The notes: generated from the letters alone by a model not told the origin. A stretch of DNA of 7,836 nt from Rickettsiaceae bacterium (GCA_022702085.1 JAKONF010000162.1:1-7836); one strand, 5' to 3'. Positions 1 through 7,779 are shown, counted from the stretch's first letter. Numbers and translations are program-made.

Positions 1-1
1 T

Positions 2-38
2 AATAATATTTTTTAATGGAGAAGTCAAAAATATTATT
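2..38. repeat. 12-bp perfect AT-only inverted repeat
   Basis: AATAATATTTTT (2-13) is the exact reverse complement of AAAAATATTATT (27-38), with a 13-base loop. The stem contains only A and T, so it would be a weak hairpin. It could be the remains of a terminator for a gene lying left of the window, or simply a product of the base composition. Confidence 0.5.
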
Positions 39-53
39 TCGAATTGAATAATG

Positions 54-69
54 AAACTATATATAGTTT
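54..69. repeat. 16-bp perfect palindrome
   Basis: AAACTATATATAGTTT reads the same on both strands. Its perfect two-fold symmetry without a loop is the form of a dimeric regulator site, but no partner gene points to a regulator and the sequence is low in complexity. Confidence 0.4.
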
Positions 70-332
70 AGTTATTGAGTAAAATATTATAAAAGAACAA
101 AATCCGAAGATAATTTAAAAAAATTGAATACATAATTATCAGTAATAGACAACTATCACATTTTAGACTGTTTTTTTTGTTAAAATTTTAATATTGTCTT
201 TATTAGTATTAAACTAATCGTTAAGAGTTTAGTTGTTGAACTAGATAGAATAAAATGTTGTGGAATAACATCTAAGTCAATTTAGGTATTATAGCTATGG
301 TGTTTCATTTGACTTTGTAATATCATAATTTC

Positions 333-1616
333 ATGACTATAATTGAACAAAATCTCTGTACCATAAAACGCCTAAATCATCAAGGTTTAGGCATTGGGCA
401 AGCTGACAAAGGTCAGGTAGAGCTACCTTTTACTTTGCAAGGAGAAAAAATTAGATTTACTAGGCATCACTACCGCGGTAAATCTTCTTTTGTTTTAGAT
501 GAAATAGTGATCACATCTCCTCATAGAATTACGCCTTTCTGTCAATATTTCAGTAGATGCGGCGGCTGCCAACTACAACATTTAGATAGACATGCTTATG
601 AAAATTTTAAAATCAGTTTAATTAAAAATGAGCTAAAAAAAGCTAATATAATCACCGATGTCAGACCTCTAATTATTATTGATAACGATCAAAGAAGACG
701 CGTTAATTTACAATTTGTTAAAAAGAAAGAGCAAATCTATTTGGGATTTTATCGTTTTCACTCTCATCAAATTATCAATATTGAATCTTGTCCGGCAGCG
801 CTTAAAGACATATCTGCTTTAATTATTCCTCTTAAACAAGTTTTAGCTCAAGCATTAAGTATTGATTGTAAAGGTCAAGTATTCATCACCAAAGCAACAA
901 ATGGTCTTGATATGATGCTTGAACTTAAATCCATAGCAACTATTGATGCAGATATTGATATGAGTCTTTTACTTGAGTTTGCTAAAAATAATGATTTACT
1001 GAAACTAAAAATTAAAAATGAATATCATCAAAAAATTATTTATCAAAAGCAAGGACCTTATATTGAATTTGATGACATAAAAGTTGAGATAGACTACTCA
1101 AGTTTTTTACAAGCAAATTTTACTGCCGATAAGATGTTAGTTACTTTGATTACTCAGTACATTCTATCATCTAAGTCTAACTTGAGGATACTAGATTTAT
1201 TTTGCGGACGCGGAACTTTTACCTTTCCACTTCGTAAATATGGTGTAATTGATGGCTATGAGTTTGATGAACTAGCAATAAACTCAGCTAAAAAAGCCGC
1301 TTATAATAATAAAATCAATTCGATAAATTTCTTCGTGAGAGATCTATTTAATAATCCATTAGTTAGCACAGAATTGAGTAATTACGATCTAGCGATAATT
1401 AATCCTCCACGTAAAGGAGCAATAGAACAAATTAATGCTTTATCTAAGTCTAAGATTACCAATATTATTTATATATCTTGTAATCCACAGAGTTTTGTTA
1501 GAGATGCTAATATACTGATCAGCAATAATTATGCTCTAGAGGAGGTAATACCAATAGATCAATTTTATCAGACATCTCATCTTGAAGTAATAGGATTTTT
1601 CAAAACAATTCAATGA
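333..1616 (+). CDS. RlmD/TrmA-family RNA (uracil-5-)-methyltransferase with a 4Fe-4S cluster
   Basis: This 427-residue enzyme should transfer a methyl group from S-adenosylmethionine to C5 of a uracil, most likely in 23S rRNA as RlmD does. The N-terminal 60 residues look like a TRAM RNA-binding domain (IKRLNHQGLGIG). Cluster cysteines follow as C70, C76, C79 (CGGCQLQH) and C153, matching the CX5CX2C plus distal Cys layout of RlmD. FLQANF (258-263) supplies the conserved Gln260, and LDLFCGRGTF (288-297) is the SAM-binding loop. SCNP carries the probable nucleophile Cys383, and HLE the probable base Glu418. The usual Asp of the DPPR motif is Asn357 here (NPPRKG). ATG 333 is the only possible start because a stop lies four codons upstream, yet no Shine-Dalgarno sequence precedes it. 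A weak AT hairpin (AAAACAA 1602-1608 with TTGTTTT 1625-1631) spans the stop codon. The exact target uridine cannot be read from the sequence. Confidence 0.93.
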   Translation: MTIIEQNLCTIKRLNHQGLGIGQADKGQVELPFTLQGEKIRFTRHHYRGKSSFVLDEIVITSPHRITPFCQYFSRCGGCQLQHLDRHAYENFKISLIKNELKKANIITDVRPLIIIDNDQRRRVNLQFVKKKEQIYLGFYRFHSHQIINIESCPAALKDISALIIPLKQVLAQALSIDCKGQVFITKATNGLDMMLELKSIATIDADIDMSLLLEFAKNNDLLKLKIKNEYHQKIIYQKQGPYIEFDDIKVEIDYSSFLQANFTADKMLVTLITQYILSSKSNLRILDLFCGRGTFTFPLRKYGVIDGYEFDELAINSAKKAAYNNKINSINFFVRDLFNNPLVSTELSNYDLAIINPPRKGAIEQINALSKSKITNIIYISCNPQSFVRDANILISNNYALEEVIPIDQFYQTSHLEVIGFFKTIQ

Positions 1617-1620
1617 TAAA

Positions 1621-1902
1621 TTATTTGTTTTTTGCTGAAGCTTGACCCGCTATTAATGAGCCACCGATTTCAACACATGTACCAGAAGGAACATATTTCC
1701 AGTAATCACAATCATTATCTTGAGTGGACTTATCAGGAAGATTATCTTTATCTGGTCTTTTACCATCATTTTGACCAGCAAAGGCAATACAATAACATTT
1801 TTCTTCTTTTAAATCGTCTAAATCATCAATATCTGTAGCGTTGATGTTGAAATTAAATCCTGTTACAAAAACAAACGCAGCTAAAAAAGTTATCTTTTGC
1901 AT
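1621..1902 (-). CDS. Small secreted DUF2282 (bufferin/BufA1-like) protein with four cysteines
   Basis: This 93-residue protein begins with a signal peptide (MQKITFLAAFVFVTGFNFNINA, probable cleavage after A22), so the mature part should be periplasmic. The mature part has an acidic start (TDIDDLDD), EKCYCIAFAGQND (34-46), then DNDC (62-65) and WKYVPSGTCVEIGGSL (68-83). This order of EKCY, AGxND, YVPxGTC and GGSL is typical of DUF2282 proteins, now called bufferins: ribosomally made peptides whose cysteines are modified by an MNIO enzyme to bind copper. Cysteines are C36, C38, C65 and C76. Compared with the pattern I recall, the NDC and SC cysteines are absent, and C38 and C65 are at new places. 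The start is set by GGAGAGG four bases before ATG 1902. The open frame continues to 1956, but that extension has no ribosome site and would bury the signal peptide. No maturation gene is nearby, so function as a bufferin is inferred. Confidence 0.78.
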   Translation of the reverse strand: MQKITFLAAFVFVTGFNFNINATDIDDLDDLKEEKCYCIAFAGQNDGKRPDKDNLPDKSTQDNDCDYWKYVPSGTCVEIGGSLIAGQASAKNK

Positions 1903-1906
1903 ATAG

Positions 1907-1913
1907 CCTCTCC
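1907..1913 (-). promoter_or_regulatory. Strong Shine-Dalgarno site that fixes the start at 1902
   Basis: GGAGAGG lies four bases before the ATG at 1902-1900. It is the clearest ribosome binding site in the window and favours this start over the ATG at 1956, which would add 18 residues ahead of the signal peptide. Confidence 0.75.
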
Positions 1914-1917
1914 ATGT

Positions 1918-1946
1918 ATTATCAATCAGTTTACTATTCTTAACAA
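1918..1946 (-). promoter_or_regulatory. Candidate sigma-70 promoter of the first DUF2282 gene
   Basis: On the minus strand, TTGTTA (1946-1941) and GATAAT (1923-1918) are separated by 17 bases. GATAAT matches the -10 consensus at five of six positions. Transcription would start close to 1911, leaving a very short leader that contains only the ribosome site. A second candidate is listed at 1975-2002. Confidence 0.4.
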
Positions 1947-1974
1947 ATTGCAGCAAGGATAAATCAAGAATAAA

Positions 1975-2002
1975 ATCAGAATTTTTTCCTAAACGTTGTC
2001 AA
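1975..2002 (-). promoter_or_regulatory. Alternative promoter with a perfect -35 hexamer
   Basis: On the minus strand a perfect TTGACA (2002-1997) is followed after 16 bases by TCTGAT (1980-1975), a four-of-six -10 match. It would give a leader of about 65 bases for the gene starting at 1902. The good -35 and poor -10 could mean an activator-dependent or alternative promoter. Confidence 0.35.
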
Positions 2003-2042
2003 AGATCAAGTAAGATAAATATTGATAGCATATGATAATAAC

Positions 2043-2079
2043 AAAAAAGAGAAACTCATATTATAAGTCTCTCTTTTTT
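2043..2079 (-). terminator. Rho-independent terminator, symmetrical enough to act on both strands
   Basis: AAAAAAGAGA (2043-2052) pairs exactly with TCTCTTTTTT (2070-2079). After one mismatch the stem continues with ACT/AGT (2054-2056 and 2066-2068). Read on the minus strand it lies about 35 bases after the stop of the DUF2282 gene at 2114 and ends in TTTTTTG, so it should end that transcript. The T-run on the other side makes it a possible terminator for plus-strand transcription too. Confidence 0.75.
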
Positions 2080-2113
2080 ATAATTTAATGAATTGGAATA
2101 TTCTATTTGTAGA

Positions 2114-2395
2114 TTACTTCTTCATCATATCCCAATCAAACTTAGCTTTGACTTCATCAGAAACACCAGTCCAATCGCCACTGTTGATTTTTGCGCACCA
2201 ACCTTTTGGTACCCAGATCCAAGCATTTGTGCCCATACCACCATCAGCTTTACTGGCTTTGATCATGGACTTACCATCTTTATTAACCATGCATTTTTCC
2301 ATGTCATCCATATCAGTCGCAAATGCGACGCTGGTAGTTAACATTCCTGCAAGTACTACAGTTGAGAAGGCCTTCAATATAGTTTGTTTAGTCAT
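2114..2395 (-). CDS. Small secreted DUF2282-like protein with only two cysteines
   Basis: This 93-residue protein has a clear signal peptide with a K-containing start, a hydrophobic core and AFA before the likely cleavage site (after A26). The mature part begins TDMDDMEKC (C35) and has WIWVPKGWCAKINSG (59-73, C67), the two outer motifs shared with the gene at 1621-1902 (EKC and VPxGxC, with a Trp/Tyr before VP). The middle section is Lys-, Gly- and Met-rich and has no cysteine. The tail is acidic and aromatic (SDEVKAKFDWDMMKK). With only two Cys it could form one disulfide, but it lacks the internal cysteines that the MNIO enzyme modifies in canonical bufferins. Membership of DUF2282 is therefore likely but divergent. 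AAGGG (2406-2402) is the ribosome site, six bases before ATG 2395. A terminator follows, and a structured leader with its own -10 box precedes it, so it is probably a single-gene transcript. Confidence 0.72.
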   Translation of the reverse strand: MTKQTILKAFSTVVLAGMLTTSVAFATDMDDMEKCMVNKDGKSMIKASKADGGMGTNAWIWVPKGWCAKINSGDWTGVSDEVKAKFDWDMMKK

Positions 2396-2416
2396 ATATT
2401 ACCCTTATTTTTTTAA

Positions 2417-2451
2417 TTAAGCTGGGATTAACCGACTCTCGGGTCCCTTAA
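2417..2451 (-). promoter_or_regulatory. GC-rich structured 5' leader of the DUF2282 gene at 2114-2395
   Basis: On the minus strand the leader can fold as TTAAG (2451-2447) with CTTAA (2421-2417), GGGA (2447-2444) with TCCC (2427-2424), where the G at 2447 can belong to either arm, and an apical CCGA/TCGG stem with a GAG loop (2442-2432). It is a compact GC-rich island in AT-rich DNA and would start within a few bases of the predicted 5' end. ACCC (2444-2441) and TCCC (2427-2424) are each complementary to the ribosome site GGGT or AGGG (2405-2401), so alternative pairing could hide the site. It matches no riboswitch class that I recognise. Confidence 0.45.
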
Positions 2452-2459
2452 CTATTAAT

Positions 2460-2465
2460 ATTATA
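2460..2465 (-). promoter_or_regulatory. Candidate -10 box of the second DUF2282 gene
   Basis: A perfect TATAAT on the minus strand (2465-2460) predicts a transcript starting near 2453, directly before the structured leader. No good -35 hexamer lies 16-18 bases upstream, so it would be a weak or activator-dependent promoter. Confidence 0.4.
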
Positions 2466-2552
2466 TTAATTCATTCAGAATTACATATTTAAAGATGTTT
2501 GCAATTAAAAATTATATTTATTTTGTAAATACTAAGTGTTGATTTTACCACA

Positions 2553-3401
2553 TTAACTAGACTTAAATACCATAATTCTATTCCTATTAGCCAAATCTTG
2601 ATAAGTTTTGATGTATGTATAACCATTATTTGTGAAAATATCTTTCACACTCATAGCTTGTTTATATCCAATTTCAACAATAATCAAACCATTAGCAAAA
2701 AGATACTTTTTGGCATTTTGAGCAATTATCTTATAATTGAATAATCCTTCCTCTTTGGCGAATAAAGCAAGCGATGGTTCATATTTTATAGTTTCATCAT
2801 TCATAAGCGTCATCTCGCTTTCATCAATATAAGGAGGATTGGTCACTATTAGATCAAATTTATTATTTACTGCCAATTCGGTAAACCAATTGCTTTTTAT
2901 TACTTGTAAACGATTTTCTAGTCCATGTTGGTTAATATTTTTCTGCAATAAGTCGATAGCTAATTCAGATATCTCAATAGCGATTCCCCTAGCGCGAATA
3001 AATTCCAGTAAAAGCGTAATAATGATGCAACCACTGCCAGCACCTAATTCTAATATTTCAAGATCACCATCATTAACTTGGTCCAAAACTGCATCTATCA
3101 AAATTTCAGTATCTGGCCTCGGAATTAGTACGTTTTTATCAATTAAAAATTTTTTACCATAGAATTCTTTGTAACCTAGTATGTAAGCAATAGGCTCAAA
3201 ATTTATTCGGCGATTTATTAGTAAGTTAAATTTAGTTGCTATATCAGAATTTATTACTACTTGATCATTGGCTATAATATATTCATGCGGTCTGACTAAT
3301 ATATGTTCGAGGATCAATCTCGCATCAAGAGCGGCTGATCTTATACCTTTTTCTTGTAAAATTAAAATTCCTTCACTTAGCAACTGCTTGATAGTGAACA
3401 T
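2553..3401 (-). CDS. prmC: PrmC (HemK), release factor glutamine N5-methyltransferase
   Basis: PrmC methylates the glutamine of the GGQ motif in peptide release factors RF1 and RF2, which speeds translation termination in the cytoplasm. The 282 residues match the usual length. An N-terminal helical domain (about 1-75) binds the release factor. GYKEFYGKKF (76-85) and LIPRPDTE (92-99) lead into the Rossmann methyltransferase fold. ELGAGSGC (118-125) is the SAM loop, and NPPY (188-191) is the catalytic signature that holds the target glutamine. EPSLALF (208-214) is also typical. The ATG follows the pepP stop codon directly (TAG then ATG) without a clear ribosome site, so translation is probably coupled to pepP. 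In Rickettsia this protein is fused to TrmB. Here it ends after the PrmC part and noncoding DNA follows. No strong terminator is visible downstream. Confidence 0.95.
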   Translation of the reverse strand: MFTIKQLLSEGILILQEKGIRSAALDARLILEHILVRPHEYIIANDQVVINSDIATKFNLLINRRINFEPIAYILGYKEFYGKKFLIDKNVLIPRPDTEILIDAVLDQVNDGDLEILELGAGSGCIIITLLLEFIRARGIAIEISELAIDLLQKNINQHGLENRLQVIKSNWFTELAVNNKFDLIVTNPPYIDESEMTLMNDETIKYEPSLALFAKEEGLFNYKIIAQNAKKYLFANGLIIVEIGYKQAMSVKDIFTNNGYTYIKTYQDLANRNRIMVFKSS

Positions 3402-5156
3402 CTAAAAATCATTCACTAAACTTAGCTGATCTTCAAGCCATGTTGCTGCTTTATCAGTAAGTAGTTTGGCTATAGATAATTTGATTTTGTCATAATAATT
3501 CTTTAGATATTTCTTTTCTTCAGAATTCAATAAGCTTATATCAATAAGGTTTTTATCATATGGAATTAAAGTTAATACTTCAAAGCAAAGGTAATCTTGA
3601 TAATCGGATTTTTTAATATATTGCAAATTCTCTATTCTAATACCATATTCATTTGGCTTATAGTAACCTGGTTCGTTTGATAGGATCATGCCTTCTTTCA
3701 AAGTAGCATGATTTTTTAAGTTGATAGCTTGTGGTCCTTCATGAACGTTTAGAAAATTACTAACACCATGACCAGTACCATGCGGATAATCCTGACCTTC
3801 TTGCCATAGATATTGACGGGCTAGAACATCAAGATTCGCTCCTGTAATTCCTATTGGAAAAATTGCTGTAGCTAATGCTATATGTCCTTTGAGAACTCGC
3901 GTATAATAATTTTTTTGATTTTTTCTTACCTTATCAATAGTATCCCCAATAGCAATAGTACGAGTGACATCGGTTGTACCTCCAAGGTAATGACCACCCG
4001 AATCAAGTAATAATATGCCATCTTTATTGATCATCTTGGCTGAAGCTTCCTCAGCCCGGTAATGAATAATTGCACTATTTTCATTGAACCCACAAATAAC
4101 TGGAAAACTATTCATAACAAAATCCTTTTGTTTGTTACGGTACCCAGTTAGAATTTCTCCTAATTCACATTCATTTACATTGTTATTACACAAATCATTT
4201 AAACTACTTAAAAATTCACAAATAGCTACAGCATCTTTGCCATGTACATCAATCGAATTTGTAATTTCAACTAAATTTTTAACAGCCTTAAATAATTGAC
4301 AAGGATCATTCAAATGAACTAATTCTTGATTGTTTGCGAGGCATAAATTTATTACAAATAATGGCGCTATATCTTTATCTATCAAAACTCTATTACCGAC
4401 GCTTGATAATATTAAAGCAAATTGCTCATGTTCTAAAATTTCAATTTTTTGGTCTTTGGTGCTGATTATATCTCTGGCTGTAATATCAATTCTTGCAGTA
4501 TCATCTATAAATAGATATGTATTGGAACTAGTTAATATCAATCTGCTAAGTAGTATTGGCACATTGATAACTTCATTACTTCGCAAATTCAGTAACCAAC
4601 AAATAGATTCAGGAGAGGTAATGACCAAAGCATCAGCTTCATATTCATTAATGATATTACGGCATTTTAGAACTTTATCCGAATGATCCTCACCGCTATA
4701 TTGAATTGGATAATGATAAATCTCTTTCTTTTGTGGAAATGGTCTGTCTGGCCAAAGATCGTCTATAAAATCATCAGGCAAATGCCTGAGTTTTAATTTC
4801 TCAAATAACTTGATAAATTTTTGACTAAATAATCTTGAATCATAACCGATATCTTGATCAATACAATCTTTCCAAGAATGATCTGCTATTTTCCCTATAT
4901 CAATAATAATAAATATATTTGGGTCTAACTGATTTTTAGCTTGCTGCAAATATCTTCCATCAGTAAAAAGAAATGCGTGAGTTTGGGTGATCACCAAAAC
5001 ACCATTAGAACCAGTGAAGCCAGTTATGAATTCTAGCTTTCGATCACGTTCCGCAGTATATTGGTTCATATATTGATCATTAGCAGGTATTATGTAACCA
5101 TCTAAATTGTAATTTTTTAAAATATCTCTAAGATTTTCTATTCTTGACTTAATCAT
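3402..5156 (-). CDS. pepP: Xaa-Pro aminopeptidase (aminopeptidase P, M24B family, three-domain form)
   Basis: This cytoplasmic metalloenzyme removes the N-terminal residue from peptides with proline in second position and so serves peptide turnover. The 584 residues match the long, three-domain form (XPNPEP1-like) rather than the shorter form of about 440 residues found in E. coli. Two creatinase-like N-terminal domains (about 1-140 and 150-300; FITGFTGSNG and FTDGRY are typical) precede the pita-bread catalytic domain (about 305-530) and a short C-terminal domain. The five metal ligands are visible as D385 (LLLDSGG), D396 (TTDVTRT), H463 (GTGHG), E495 (SNEPGYY) and E509 (RIENL). H365 (IIHYRAEE) and H472 (NVHEGP) match the other active-site histidines. 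It starts four bases after the ligA stop and its stop touches the prmC start, so it is the middle gene of an operon. The symbol follows common use, although this is the long form. Confidence 0.94.
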   Translation of the reverse strand: MIKSRIENLRDILKNYNLDGYIIPANDQYMNQYTAERDRKLEFITGFTGSNGVLVITQTHAFLFTDGRYLQQAKNQLDPNIFIIIDIGKIADHSWKDCIDQDIGYDSRLFSQKFIKLFEKLKLRHLPDDFIDDLWPDRPFPQKKEIYHYPIQYSGEDHSDKVLKCRNIINEYEADALVITSPESICWLLNLRSNEVINVPILLSRLILTSSNTYLFIDDTARIDITARDIISTKDQKIEILEHEQFALILSSVGNRVLIDKDIAPLFVINLCLANNQELVHLNDPCQLFKAVKNLVEITNSIDVHGKDAVAICEFLSSLNDLCNNNVNECELGEILTGYRNKQKDFVMNSFPVICGFNENSAIIHYRAEEASAKMINKDGILLLDSGGHYLGGTTDVTRTIAIGDTIDKVRKNQKNYYTRVLKGHIALATAIFPIGITGANLDVLARQYLWQEGQDYPHGTGHGVSNFLNVHEGPQAINLKNHATLKEGMILSNEPGYYKPNEYGIRIENLQYIKKSDYQDYLCFEVLTLIPYDKNLIDISLLNSEEKKYLKNYYDKIKLSIAKLLTDKAATWLEDQLSLVNDF

Positions 5157-5160
5157 CTAC

Positions 5161-7266
<2,106 letters not shown>

Positions 7267-7271
7267 TTAAA

Positions 7272-7277
7272 ATTATA
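7272..7277 (-). promoter_or_regulatory. Candidate -10 box for the ligA-pepP-prmC operon
   Basis: A perfect TATAAT on the minus strand (7277-7272) lies 23 bases before the ligA ATG and would give a leader of about 15-20 bases. The -35 position holds no good match, and chance occurrence is likely in DNA this rich in A+T. Confidence 0.3.
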
Positions 7278-7317
7278 AAAATATAGCTTTAATAATGCAT
7301 TAAAAAGAAGAACGATA

Positions 7318-7352
7318 AGCTATAATCATCTATATTATAGATAATTATAGCT
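7318..7352 (-). terminator. 35-base near-perfect palindrome, possible terminator of the lipoprotein gene
   Basis: AGCTATAAT (7318-7326) is the exact reverse complement of ATTATAGCT (7344-7352), and ATCTATA (7328-7334) of TATAGAT (7336-7342), around a single central base. The one interruption, C7327 opposite A7343, becomes a U-G pair in minus-strand RNA, so the stem there is continuous over 17 pairs. It lies 26 bases after the lipoprotein stop codon. On the minus strand it is followed by TTATCGTTCTTCTTTTT, which is pyrimidine-rich but has no immediate U-run, so it is a poor classical terminator. It may also be a dispersed palindromic element or a mark at the 5' end of the ligA operon. Confidence 0.5.
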
Positions 7353-7378
7353 CACTAAGGCAAAATTGATTCTGTGTA

Positions 7379-7717
7379 TTATTGTTTGTTATTTATTATG
7401 ACAGGATTCATAGATGAACCGCCATTATGATGCTGATTTTGTTGTAATGCTTTAGAATGAGATTCTACGCAATTAAAGAAAGCATGTTGCTCATTTTTGA
7501 GTGACCAAAATCCACCCTCTTTAGTGCTACTGACATATTGAGCATCTTTACCGATTGATGAACAAAAATTTTGAGCTAGGGCTGTAGCTTCATGGAGAGG
7601 AGAATCTGTATGCTCAACTATAACACCTGCAGGGGTAAAGCTTATCAATTTAGGATGTGGTTTTGCACATGATGCAACTAAGAGACCCAAAACAGAGATT
7701 ATAAAAAATAAACGCAT
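7379..7717 (-). CDS. Small putative lipoprotein of unknown function
   Basis: I do not recognise a named family for this 112-residue protein. It starts with a lipoprotein signal peptide (MRLFFIISVLGLLVASC). The lipobox VASC predicts cleavage before C17, lipid attachment there and anchoring in a membrane on the periplasmic side. The mature part has a short beta-like stretch (LISFTPAGVIVEH), then an ATALAQNFC (44-52) segment and FFNC (80-83). C52 and C83 are the only other cysteines and could form a disulfide. The A-x(3-5)-C ... G-x-A ... F-x-C layout is seen in several small envelope lipoproteins. The tail (91-112) is rich in Gln, Asn and His (LQQNQHHNGG) and probably disordered. ATG 7717 has no clear ribosome site. 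The gene lies upstream of ligA on the same strand, but a 130-base gap with a large palindrome separates them, so it is probably its own unit. Confidence 0.72.
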   Translation of the reverse strand: MRLFFIISVLGLLVASCAKPHPKLISFTPAGVIVEHTDSPLHEATALAQNFCSSIGKDAQYVSSTKEGGFWSLKNEQHAFFNCVESHSKALQQNQHHNGGSSMNPVIINNKQ

Positions 7718-7750
7718 AAAATTTTGCTTAAATTAAGTTATTAAGATTAA

Positions 7751-7779
7751 CATATGAACTTAATCACATATAAAGTCAA
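7751..7779 (-). promoter_or_regulatory. Weak promoter candidate for the lipoprotein gene
   Basis: TTGACT (7779-7774) on the minus strand is a good -35 hexamer. Seventeen bases on lies CATATG (7756-7751), a poor -10, and TATGTT two bases further is a slightly better match with a 19-base spacer. Only the -35 part is convincing. Confidence 0.25.

Larger units (their letters stand above)
1..332. other. AT-rich intergenic region without a gene
   Basis: All six frames are closed by frequent stops, and no tRNA-like or protein-like segment is visible. The stretch is almost pure A+T and holds several self-complementary blocks: a 12-bp inverted repeat (2-38), a 16-bp palindrome (54-69), the palindrome TTAAAATTTTAA (180-191) and a 7-bp inverted repeat AAGTCAA/TTGACTT (274-280 and 309-315) just before the methyltransferase gene. 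A weak promoter-like pair, TTGTTA (177-182) and TATTAG (201-206), has an 18-base spacer. None of these can be assigned a function from sequence alone. The region probably holds the promoter of the gene at 333. Confidence 0.7.

Noticed and set aside
309..314. TTGACT as the -35 box of the methyltransferase gene
   Set aside because: No -10 hexamer lies at a workable distance: TATCAT is 6 bases downstream and TATAAT is 23 bases downstream. It is also one arm of the AAGTCAA/TTGACTT inverted repeat.
1903..1956. N-terminal extension of the DUF2282 gene from the ATG at 1956
   Set aside because: It would add 18 residues before a good signal peptide and has no ribosome site, while ATG 1902 follows GGAGAGG. 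The candidate promoter elements also overlap the extension.
2088..2420. Plus-strand open frames opposite the two DUF2282 genes (also 1632-1838 and 2093-2341)
   Set aside because: They are antisense shadows: no ribosome site, no recognisable domain, and the minus strand gives signal peptides and conserved motifs.
2424..2447. Fragment of a tRNA gene or attachment site, suggested by a short GC-rich block
   Set aside because: No acceptor stem, anticodon loop or GGTTCGAATCC-type T-arm can be built around it, and no integrase or direct repeat accompanies it. A leader hairpin explains it better.
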